Assembly: GCA_037440765.1 (NCBI GenBank)
Contig: JBBITL010000117.1
Location: forward strand, 1-10,678
Reading direction: 5' to 3'
DNA: 10,678 nucleotides
Origin: DTKY01 sp037440765
GTDB lineage: Bacteria; Acidobacteriota; Terriglobia; Bryobacterales; Bryobacteraceae
Both the position numbers and the translations under genes were made by a program. Below the pieces are notes generated by a model, which made no database searches, was not told the origin of the DNA, and was given only the letters and a program-made list of their open reading frames with translations. The stretch's first letter is position 1; every line of letters begins with the position of its first letter. This document shows positions 1-6,005 of this stretch, piece after piece.

Positions 1-619
1 CCATTCGGGCCATGAGCGGTGGAGGGCGAATCGTTGATGCAGTCCGCTCCGGGCGGATGCCGTCGTGCTGGCCTGTCAGGCGTACGAGGCCGGGGAGCTG
101 CTACGGCCGGTGGACGGCGAACTGGCTGGCCTGCTGGAGTCGGTAGGGTACAACTCGTCGGTGACGCTGTCGCTTGTCTACAGGCGGGATGAATTCGACA
201 GCGCCGAGAGCGGTTTCGGGTTCCTGATTCCGAAAAAAGAACGGCGGCGCCTGGTGGCGTGCACCTGGGTCGGCACCAAGTTCCCCTATCGCGTGCCCGA
301 GGACAAAGTGATGCTGCGGTGCTTTGTCGGAGGCACGCCCGAAGAGGACGATGAAAGCCTTGTCGGCGTCGTTCGGGAGGAGCTGCGCGAGACCGTGGGC
401 GCCGGCGCCGCGCCGGTCCTCAGCCGCGTCAGCCGCTGGCCGCGCTCCATGGCGCAATACACGGTTGGCCACCAGCGCAGGGTGGAGGCGATTGAAGCCC
501 GCCTGAAGTCGATCTCGGGGCTGTACCTGGCCGGCAACGCCTATACGGGCGTCGGCGTGCCGGACTGCGCGCGCATGGGCAAGCAGGCTGCCGGGAGAAT
601 CATCGCCTCGGCCCGATGA
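1..619 (+). CDS. Protoporphyrinogen oxidase, C-terminal part, frame broken near base 55
   Basis: FAD-dependent protoporphyrinogen IX oxidase of the HemY/HemG amine-oxidase type, which makes protoporphyrin IX late in haem synthesis. Only the C-terminal part is present. The main frame reads from about base 38 to a TGA at 617-619. Family signs are the stretch ADAVVLACQAYEAGELL, a mid-domain GFGFLIPKKERRR, and the closing FAD-contacting segment LYLAGNAYTGVGVPDCARMG. This frame has a TGA at 35-37. The neighbouring frame (bases 3-56) reads IRAMSGGGRIVDAVRSGR, which looks like the expected preceding strand, so the gene seems to switch frame around 50-57 within gggcgg. A GTG at 65 could be called as a start, but it would begin in the middle of the FAD/substrate domain and is unlikely to be real. 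The gene overlaps the convergent minus-strand gene by 20 bases. Family is clear; whether the break is genuine or an error at a contig edge cannot be told here. Confidence 0.8.
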
Positions 620-1166
620 CCACGTTCACGCCCTTGGGGCTGACCTCGAACCGCTCCATGTTGTGTTGCAACTCGAAGGGCCTGCCGATCACGGCGTCCG
701 GATAGCGAGGCAGGAGGAAGTTCTCGATAAGGAAATCCAGCGGCGAGCCATGAACGGTCAGCGAGGCCAGCGTGACCTTCTGGATGTGGACCGTGGCGCG
801 CCTGCCGCCCGATTCGATGCGCGCCTCGGCGCGGACGGGCCGCTCGCCGGAGAGGAACCAAGCCACCAGCGGGTTGGGCGCGGCGCCTGCCGACTGGCGC
901 AGCAGGGAGAAGTCGATCAGGGCGGAGCCCACGGCGGCGCCGTAGCCAAGCTCGAGACGCGGATTACGCAGGCCCTTCGGCGCCGCCTCCAGCGCGGTGA
1001 CCCTGGCGTACGCGTCAAGTTCGGCGAGGCTCAACCACACGCGCGACCCGGGCCTGGCGCGCTCCTCCGCGATCATGTCGATCTTGCGCCTGGCGCTGTC
1101 GTAGGCCCGGTCAGCGGCCACTGCCAGCGATATGCTCACCCCCGCCAGCGCCAGCATCCGCCGCAT
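600..1166 (-). CDS. Small exported protein of unknown function (188 aa)
   Basis: I do not recognise a named family. The protein opens with a short signal-like segment (MRRMLALAGVSISLAVAA, residues 1-18), so it is probably exported or periplasmic. The rest alternates hydrophobic and polar residues as in beta-rich folds: a segment VWLSLAELDAYAR near residue 43, then a region around residues 125-150 with VTLASLTVHGSPLDFLIENF, and the end GVNVVIGPRR. The pattern resembles LmeA/DUF2993-type lipid-binding proteins, but that is a weak inference from layout. The ATG at 1166 has no Shine-Dalgarno. Instead a TAGAAT hexamer ends exactly six bases upstream, which suits a leaderless message. The gene lies 83 bases past the end of the MFS exporter gene on the same strand and overlaps the convergent haem gene at its 3' end. 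Confidence 0.7.
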   Translation of the reverse strand: MRRMLALAGVSISLAVAADRAYDSARRKIDMIAEERARPGSRVWLSLAELDAYARVTALEAAPKGLRNPRLELGYGAAVGSALIDFSLLRQSAGAAPNPLVAWFLSGERPVRAEARIESGGRRATVHIQKVTLASLTVHGSPLDFLIENFLLPRYPDAVIGRPFELQHNMERFEVSPKGVNVVIGPRR

Positions 1167-1172
1167 GCTTAG

Positions 1173-1178
1173 ATTCTA
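1173..1178 (-). promoter_or_regulatory. TAGAAT -10 element placed for a leaderless start
   Basis: Read on the minus strand, TAGAAT is followed by six bases (ctaagc) and then the ATG at 1166. A -10 hexamer normally covers -12 to -7, which puts +1 on the A of the ATG. No Shine-Dalgarno lies between them. The -35 region is poor (best match CGGACC with an 18-base spacer). The call rests on one hexamer and its exact distance. Confidence 0.4.
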
Positions 1179-1249
1179 CCGGAGGACGGCCAGGGTGGTC
1201 CGCAGGCCGCCCGCCCGCGTCCGCGGTTCTTTGCCCGCGCCGGTCTCCG

Positions 1250-2455
1250 CTACAGCGCCGCCACGCGGCGGTGGACAAGCATGAAGTAGAGTCCCAGGCA
1301 GGCCAGCAGAAGACCGTTGACCGCCAGCACGGCGGGGGCCGAGAACACGGGAATCAGGGCGCCCGTGACCAGGCTCCCAAAGGGCATCCCGCCGCGGAAG
1401 GCCACGTTGTAGACGCTCATCACCCGGCCACGCATCTGGTCGGGCGCCAGCGACTGCACCAGGGTGGTCATCTGCGCGAAGACCGCGATCAGCGCCACGC
1501 CTGCCAGCCCCAACAGAACGCAACTAAGTGCCAGAGACCGCGACACGGCGAACGCCGCCGTCAAGGCCCCCAGCGCGGTCAGCATCGCCAGCGCCATGCG
1601 CCCCTGCCGGCGCAGGTGGCTCAGGCCAGCCACCACCAGAGCGCCCGCCACCGCGCCGGCCCCGGACACCGACAGCAGCAGCGTATAGGCGCCCGGTCCC
1701 TGGTGGAAGACGTCGCGGGCGAAGACGGGGAGGAATACGACCAGCGGAATCCCCAGCACGGTGGTGAGAAAGGCCATGAGAATCAGCGACCGCATGGGCT
1801 TGCTCGCGTGTATGAACCGCAGTCCCGCCTTCATGCTCTCCAGGAAGGACTCCCGGCTGGCTGCCGGGATGTAGCGCACGTTCACTGCCAGCAGTGAGAC
1901 AATCACCGCCACGAAGGAGAGGCCATTCAGCCCGAAGCACCAGGCCGCTCCCAGCGCCGTGAGGGCCAACCCTCCCAGCATCGGTCCGATGACACGGGCC
2001 AGGTTGAACTGGATGGAGTTGAGCGCGATGGCATTTGACAGATCCCTGGGCTCCACCAGCGATGGGATCAGCGCCTGGTAGGCCGGCCCTCCAAACGCCT
2101 GGGCCGTTCCCGCGACGAAGGACAGCGCCAGGATGTGCCAGATCTCGACCAGGCCGAAGGCGATGAGCCCGGCCAGCAAGAAGGCGCAGCTCATCTGCAC
2201 GAACTGCGACGCCACCAGCAGGCGGCGGCGGTCGTAGCGGTCGGCGATCACGCCCCCGGCGAGCGAGAACAGGAAGATCGGGATCTCTCCAAGAAAGGAG
2301 TCCAGGCCCAGCAGGAAGGCCGAGCCCGAGATCTGCAACACCAGCCAGGCCTGCGCCAGCTTCTGCATCCAGGTGCCGACGCTGGAAGTGCAGGCTCCCA
2401 GCCAGAGCACCCGGAAATCCCGATAGTGGAACGCCCTGAAAACGCGCTGGAGCAC
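1250..2455 (-). CDS. MFS exporter, EntS-like (MFS_3 family)
   Basis: Twelve-helix major facilitator transporter of about 400 residues, the usual family length, in the inner membrane and probably driven by proton exchange. The N-terminal RDFRVLWLGACTSSVGTWMQ is typical of the EntS-like MFS_3 group. Motif A follows TM2 as GGVIADRYDRRRLL (about residues 67-80). The segment PAYQALIPSLVEPRDLSNA (about 125-143) with the later ARVIGPMLGG is a hallmark of this group, and the loop before TM11 has DQMRGRVMSVY. Relatives export siderophores, drugs or other small molecules; the substrate here cannot be read. It starts with GTG seven bases after the stop of the upstream secreted-protein gene and has no clear Shine-Dalgarno, so translation is probably coupled. 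It is the last gene of the four-gene run. Confidence 0.9.
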   Translation of the reverse strand: MLQRVFRAFHYRDFRVLWLGACTSSVGTWMQKLAQAWLVLQISGSAFLLGLDSFLGEIPIFLFSLAGGVIADRYDRRRLLVASQFVQMSCAFLLAGLIAFGLVEIWHILALSFVAGTAQAFGGPAYQALIPSLVEPRDLSNAIALNSIQFNLARVIGPMLGGLALTALGAAWCFGLNGLSFVAVIVSLLAVNVRYIPAASRESFLESMKAGLRFIHASKPMRSLILMAFLTTVLGIPLVVFLPVFARDVFHQGPGAYTLLLSVSGAGAVAGALVVAGLSHLRRQGRMALAMLTALGALTAAFAVSRSLALSCVLLGLAGVALIAVFAQMTTLVQSLAPDQMRGRVMSVYNVAFRGGMPFGSLVTGALIPVFSAPAVLAVNGLLLACLGLYFMLVHRRVAAL

Positions 2456-2462
2456 GCCCTGC

Positions 2463-2948
2463 TCAGTAGACCTGGAAAGCGAATACTCTGGTCGACCCGT
2501 CCGGGCTGAGCGCGTACTCGCCGTTCTCCAGAATTTCGTTGGCTTCTATGCGGAACAGCTTGCCTTCGACCCGGGTGACCAGTACTCGAATGGGACGCGG
2601 AGCGTCCTTGCTCTGCCGCTTGGGAAAGGCGATCTCGCGGCGCCCCCGGCGCACCTCGAACCGGTACAACTCCAGTTTCTCCGGGACGATGTTCTGCGCG
2701 TCGATGAGGAAGATGGGTTCCGCCAGCGGCGTGCGGGCGGGAGAGCTGGCGCCCGGAATCGAGTTCAGCACGTCTCTGCTGCGATCTTCCTCCTTCGCCT
2801 CGGCGACTTCCGTCTCGATGAGATTGTCGGCATGCACAAGGTATGGAATATCGGGCTTCGGGGGGCGCGGCCCGGCGTACTTCCGGTCCGCCGCGTGTAC
2901 GACCGAAATCAAAGGCAGCGCAACAAGAGCCAGAAGGAGAGAGCGCAT
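2463..2948 (-). CDS. Small secreted protein of unknown function (161 aa)
   Basis: No named family is recognised. The start is taken at the ATG at 2948 because AAAGGAGA (2953-2960) lies four bases upstream and the product then opens with a clean signal peptide: MRSLLLALVALPLISVVHA, probable cleavage after the last alanine. An ATG at 2963 (MKGDAM...) and an upstream alternative at 2999 would place extra residues before the signal. The mature part has a charged linker (EVAEAKEEDRSRD), then strands such as EPIFLIDAQNIVPEKLELYRF, and ends with NGEYALSPDGSTRVFAFQVY-like residues; similar GEYAL...VF endings occur in unnamed acidobacterial secreted proteins as far as I recall. It sits 25 bases after the kinase-like gene and 7 bases before the MFS gene. 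A TAGAAT hexamer (2962-2967) could be a weak internal -10. Confidence 0.75.
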   Translation of the reverse strand: MRSLLLALVALPLISVVHAADRKYAGPRPPKPDIPYLVHADNLIETEVAEAKEEDRSRDVLNSIPGASSPARTPLAEPIFLIDAQNIVPEKLELYRFEVRRGRREIAFPKRQSKDAPRPIRVLVTRVEGKLFRIEANEILENGEYALSPDGSTRVFAFQVY

Positions 2949-2973
2949 GGCGTCTCCTTTCATTCTAGCGTCC

Positions 2974-4653
2974 TCAGGAATCCGGGCGAGGCGCGGCATG
3001 CTGAAGGATGCGGTCCAGGTCCTCTGCGCGTGGCGGCACGGAAAGAAGGTGCCCTCCGCCGGCGTGGAGGGCCGTGGCGAGCGCGGTATCGTGGACTTTG
3101 GTCATCAGGACGAACGTACGGATGTGGTCGCGGGTCGCATGCCAGCACTCCAGCCAGGCGGCGCAGGTGATGGAGGCGGAACAGAAGATCACATGGAAGT
3201 TCATGCGGCTGGCGACATCAGCGGCTTCGCCGGCGTTGAACATGGGCACAGCGCGGTGGCCGCGGTCGCCGAGGGCGCGGATCAGCGCCCGCCGGGCCTC
3301 CGGGTCAGGCTCCAGGACCAGCGCCGTCAGTGGCGCGGCGGCGCGGAGTGGCGCGCCGCGAAGGCCTGTTGGCTCGACAAGCTCCGGCTGCGCCAGGGGA
3401 AGCTCGACTTCCAGGCGCGCTCCATCGTCCGAGGTCCTGGCAAGCCGCATCCGGCCACCCAGCGTCATGACGAGTTCCCGGCACACGGCCAGGCTCAGCA
3501 TGTCCTCGGCTGGCACCCATTGCCGGCCCGCCGCATCCGGATCCTCCGGCCCGGGCGACCAGGACGGCCCACTGAGATCCACCTGCGCGGTGGAGGCCAG
3601 GCGGTTCGTCCGTACCGTGAGGGATCTGCCTTCCCCGAGCGCCGGACGCTCTTCGGCGTGCCACAGGAAGCTTGATAGCAACTGCTCCAGGATGCCGGCG
3701 GGCGCGGCCACCAGTACCGGGTCGGGGCACACCAGGTTGCTCACTTGCAGCCCTCGCTCGCTCCAGTCACTTGCGCGCCGGGCGAGCATCCCCCTCAGCA
3801 GCGCCGCCAGGTCAACCGCCTGCCGCGGCTCGCGGTGGAGGCCCGCGAAACGCAGGATCCAGGCAGCCGCGCCCGACGCCACGCCGGCGTGGCTGGCGAT
3901 CCGTCGGGCGTCTGAGCGCACACCCTCGTCGCAACTGCGCCGGGCCAGCGACTGGGACGCTTCCGACAGCGCGGAGAGGGTCTGCCGCAGTTCACCCGCC
4001 GTGGAGGCCAGAAGCTGGAACTGGGCGTCCAGCCTCGCCTCCGCGTCCGCCTGGCCCCACAGGGATTTCTGCTCCAGGAGCTTGATTCCGATGGCGGCCT
4101 GGTTTGCAAGGTGCTGCAACAGCTCCCTTTCGTCCTCCGTGTAATGCCTGGCCTTGCCTGAGCTGCCGGTCGTCATCACGCCCAGCAGGTCCTCCTGGGA
4201 GAACATTGGGACGAAGGCCATCGAGCGCGGTGTCTCAGCGGCCTGGGAACCGTCAAACAGCGGACTGCGCCGCGTGTCCGGAGCCACTATGAGACTGCGG
4301 TTCCTGAAGCACAGGTCGACAAACTTCTCCAGGAAACGGTTGTGCTCCGGCGCCAGCACGGGCGTGGGCGACGCGCCGGAAGCCGCGGCAACCTCCAGCC
4401 GCTGCATGGAGCGAGTGGCGCGGTCCTGAAGGTAGACGCGGACTTCCTTCACGCCCAGCAGATCCGGGAGCACTGTCTCCAGAAGCCGCAGGCTCTCGAC
4501 GAAGGACTGGCTGGAAAGAAGCCGCTCGCCGAACTGGTACAAGCGCCGCCTCTCGCGCCGGCGCCGGACCATCCGGCGCGCGCTCACCAGCCCGTAGCCG
4601 ATGACAACCGCCAAGGCGACAATGGCGCCGAGCGGAGCCCATGGGAGACTCAC
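2974..4653 (-). CDS. Membrane-anchored GAF protein with degenerate hybrid histidine kinase layout
   Basis: Architecture from the chosen start: one TM segment (residues 5-24), an Arg-rich cytoplasmic stretch, a GAF sensor domain (about 40-192), a dimerisation-type helix, a HATPase-like region (about 311-419) and a receiver-like domain (about 442-553). The fold markers are kept, for example LAVCRELVMTLGGRM, but catalytic residues are lost. The H-box reads ASTAGELRQTL, with Gly (about 220) where the phospho-acceptor His belongs. The N-box Asn positions are Ser and His, the G1 box lacks DxGxG, the receiver Asp is Ser (about 492), and its Lys is Val. It therefore probably acts as a ligand-sensing scaffold rather than a kinase. 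The GTG start at 4653 is preferred over the ATG at 4680: GGAGG lies four bases upstream, and GTGA overlaps the TGA of the HAD gene. The alternative start adds nine residues. Confidence 0.85.
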   Translation of the reverse strand: MSLPWAPLGAIVALAVVIGYGLVSARRMVRRRRERRRLYQFGERLLSSQSFVESLRLLETVLPDLLGVKEVRVYLQDRATRSMQRLEVAAASGASPTPVLAPEHNRFLEKFVDLCFRNRSLIVAPDTRRSPLFDGSQAAETPRSMAFVPMFSQEDLLGVMTTGSSGKARHYTEDERELLQHLANQAAIGIKLLEQKSLWGQADAEARLDAQFQLLASTAGELRQTLSALSEASQSLARRSCDEGVRSDARRIASHAGVASGAAAWILRFAGLHREPRQAVDLAALLRGMLARRASDWSERGLQVSNLVCPDPVLVAAPAGILEQLLSSFLWHAEERPALGEGRSLTVRTNRLASTAQVDLSGPSWSPGPEDPDAAGRQWVPAEDMLSLAVCRELVMTLGGRMRLARTSDDGARLEVELPLAQPELVEPTGLRGAPLRAAAPLTALVLEPDPEARRALIRALGDRGHRAVPMFNAGEAADVASRMNFHVIFCSASITCAAWLECWHATRDHIRTFVLMTKVHDTALATALHAGGGHLLSVPPRAEDLDRILQHAAPRPDS

Positions 4654-5342
4654 GGCGCCTCCGTCAGTCCTGCTAACCATGGTTCCAGCTCCGGCGAATT
4701 GAAATCCCCGACTGCCAGGCTGGCCCCCTCTATGGAAGCATGCGTCGTCGTGATAGCGACCACTCTGGCGCCGGCGGCCCGCGCGGCCTGGACTCCGGCC
4801 ACTGAGTCCTCAAACACAACGCAGTCCTTCGGCTGCCTTCCGAGCAGTCGGGCCGTGCGCAGGTAGATCTCAGGATCCGGTTTGGGCCGCGAAACCTGCT
4901 GGCCGTCGACCACCACGCCGAAGTAGCGCCTGAGGCCGGAATGGTTGAGGATGAACTCCGCGTTGGCGGGCTCGCCGTTGGTGGCCACTGCGGCCGGCAC
5001 ATCGGCGTGGCGGCTCAAAAACTCTGAAACGCCGGGGACCATCCGGCCTTCAAGCTGGTCCTTCATGATGTCGCGGTAGAGCGCTTCCTTGGCGGCGCCG
5101 TGGGCGAAAACTTCTTCAGGAGAGAGGTGTTCGCCGATCAGGTCCCGCACAATCTCGTCGTTGCGGCGCCCGTACATGAGATCGGGGAGCGCCTCAGTGA
5201 CGGGCACTCCCAGCCACCGGAGGTACTCCTCCCACACCTGGAGATGCACCGGGTTGGAGTCGACGATCACGCCGTCGAGGTCAAAGATGAAGCAGAGTCC
5301 CCCGCCCACGCCTGAAGCCGTTCCCGCTCGAAGCGAGATCAT
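4650..5342 (-). CDS. HAD-superfamily hydrolase, beta-phosphoglucomutase-like
   Basis: Cytoplasmic HAD subfamily IA enzyme of 230 residues. All four HAD motifs are present: motif I FDLDGVIVDS (nucleophile Asp21, acid/base Asp23), motif II ATNGE (Thr121), motif III RPKPDP (Lys154) and motif IV VVFEDSVAGVQAA (Glu178/Asp179). The helical cap lies between motif I and about residue 100, followed by MVPGVSEFL. The pattern fits beta-phosphoglucomutase or small sugar-phosphate phosphatases; the substrate is not readable. The ATG at 5342 gives 14 residues before the first strand, which is long for the family. The GTG at 5309 would put motif I near residue 10 and is a serious alternative, since the ATG overlaps a TATGAT sequence (5338-5343) that could be a -10. 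It heads the four-gene run and ends in a GTGA overlap with the kinase-like gene. Confidence 0.88.
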   Translation of the reverse strand: MISLRAGTASGVGGGLCFIFDLDGVIVDSNPVHLQVWEEYLRWLGVPVTEALPDLMYGRRNDEIVRDLIGEHLSPEEVFAHGAAKEALYRDIMKDQLEGRMVPGVSEFLSRHADVPAAVATNGEPANAEFILNHSGLRRYFGVVVDGQQVSRPKPDPEIYLRTARLLGRQPKDCVVFEDSVAGVQAARAAGARVVAITTTHASIEGASLAVGDFNSPELEPWLAGLTEAP

Positions 5343-5373
5343 ATCATCCCGGGTTCTGATCAGTATTCTGTGT

Positions 5374-5422
5374 GGCCCGACGGGCTTACAGCCCGGAGGC
5401 CCGCAGCTTTCTAATGCTACGG
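5374..5422. repeat. Two adjacent inverted repeats in the tRNA-HAD spacer
   Basis: The first hairpin is a nested one: GGCC (5374-5377), CGGGC (5381-5385), loop TTACA, GCCCG (5391-5395), GGCC (5398-5401). The second is CCGCAGC (5401-5407), loop of eight, GCTACGG (5416-5422), seven pairs with one that is G-U on the minus strand. An alternative pairing CAGCC (5389-5393) with GGCTG (5421-5425) would exclude the first hairpin. No T-run follows on either strand, so a simple intrinsic terminator is doubtful. It may be a terminator-like 3' end for the secG-tRNA transcript, a structured leader of the HAD operon, or a dispersed extragenic repeat. Confidence 0.5.
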
Positions 5423-5431
5423 CTGGGTACT

Positions 5432-5518
5432 TGGTGCGGAGAGGGGGACTTGAACCCCCACGGGATTGCTCCCGCTAGCACCTCAAGCTAGTGCGTCTGC
5501 CAATTCCGCCACCTCCGC
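5432..5518 (-). tRNA. tRNA-Leu (anticodon GAG), CCA encoded
   Basis: Read on the minus strand from 5518, the cloverleaf closes with acceptor stem GCGGAGG against TCTCCGC (last pair G-U), discriminator A, then an encoded CCA (5432-5434). The anticodon stem CTAGC/GCTAG encloses the loop TTGAGGT, giving anticodon GAG (5482-5484), which reads CUC and CUU leucine codons. The long variable arm (CGGGAGCAATCCCG) is the class II mark of leucine tRNA, and the T-arm has GGGGGTTCAAGTCCCCC. It begins 19 bases after the secG stop on the same strand, with no room for much of a promoter, so it is probably processed from the secG transcript. Confidence 0.96.
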
Positions 5519-5537
5519 ACGTGGCACAACCCGGCTT

Positions 5538-5891
5538 CTACGGGGCCGGCTTGGCTGGCGCCGGTTGTTCCGGCGCGGGAATCGCCGGCGCGCCGGTCTT
5601 CGGCTGCTGCTGCGTCGCCGGAGCCTTCACCGTATCGAGCACCGTTCTTGCTCCGCCGCCCGAGCGTGAGGCCATGATCGCCAGCGACATCGAGGTCAGC
5701 ATGAAAAGGACCGCTGCCACCGTCGTGGCCTTGGACAGGACCGTCGCCGAACCGCGCGGCCCGAAAGCCGTCTGGCTTCCCATGCCTCCGAAAGCCCCTG
5801 CCAGGTCCGCGGCCTTCCCGCTTTGCAGCAGGACCACGATGACCAGGAAGAAGCAGACCAGTACGTGGATTATGGTCAATAATATCGTCAT
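5538..5891 (-). CDS. secG: Preprotein translocase subunit SecG
   Basis: Small subunit of the SecYEG channel in the inner membrane. The 117-residue product has TM1 at about residues 1-21, the family signature LLQSGKAADLAGAFGG (about 21-36) followed by a Gly/Ser/Thr-rich loop, TM2 at about 50-72, and then a tail rich in Ala, Pro and Gln. The ATG at 5891 is preferred: it puts TM1 at the very start, as in other SecG proteins, and the promoter at 5926-5955 predicts a transcript starting close to 5919. That leaves the in-frame ATG at 5921 essentially without a leader. A weak GGAAAG lies eight bases before 5891. The ATG at 5921 would add ten polar residues. The tRNA-Leu gene follows after 19 bases. 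There is no tpiA upstream; the neighbour there is a divergent propeller gene. Confidence 0.93.
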   Translation of the reverse strand: MTILLTIIHVLVCFFLVIVVLLQSGKAADLAGAFGGMGSQTAFGPRGSATVLSKATTVAAVLFMLTSMSLAIMASRSGGGARTVLDTVKAPATQQQPKTGAPAIPAPEQPAPAKPAP

Positions 5892-5925
5892 TTCAGTCGC
5901 TTTCCGGGCCCGGCCGGACATCTTC

Positions 5926-5955
5926 AGTATAAGGGATGGCGTCCGGCGCGGTCAA
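5926..5955 (-). promoter_or_regulatory. Sigma-70-type promoter for secG-tRNA-Leu
   Basis: On the minus strand, TTGACC (5950-5955) and TATACT (5926-5931) each match the consensus at five of six positions and are separated by 18 bases. The expected start point is near 5919. The -10 overlaps TATAAG on the plus strand (5928-5933), which could serve the divergent propeller gene, although no good -35 is seen for that direction. Confidence 0.6.
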
Positions 5956-6005
5956 AACCTCACCCGTACGTGCGGGCGCGCTGTTGTCGGTCCTGAGGAG
6001 GCGGG

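Noticed and set aside
663..1172. 169-codon plus-strand frame opposite the small exported protein
   Set aside because: Antisense shadow rich in Arg/Gln/Gly; the minus-strand frame has a signal-like start and regular beta-type pattern.
1185..1249. GC-rich spacer after the MFS stop as a possible terminator
   Set aside because: Short repeats such as CGCG-TC-CGCG exist, but I found no convincing stem followed by a T-run on the minus strand.
1271..1940. Overlapping frames on both strands within the MFS gene
   Set aside because: The MFS frame carries motif A, twelve hydrophobic segments and family signatures; the others are compositionally biased shadows.
2949..2999. Upstream starts at 2963 and 2999 for the small secreted protein
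   Set aside because: The ATG at 2948 has the well-placed AAAGGAGA and begins exactly at the signal peptide; 2999 would also overlap the end of the kinase-like gene.
2539..4144. Long open frames on the plus strand opposite the kinase-like and secreted-protein genes (2539-3675 and 3008-4144)
   Set aside because: Both are antisense to well-supported genes, Arg/Ser/Ala-rich, and without recognisable domains or ribosome sites.
5892..5921. SecG start at the ATG at 5921
   Set aside because: It adds ten polar residues before TM1 and sits at or before the predicted transcription start from the TTGACC/TATACT promoter; 5891 fits the family better, though not proven.
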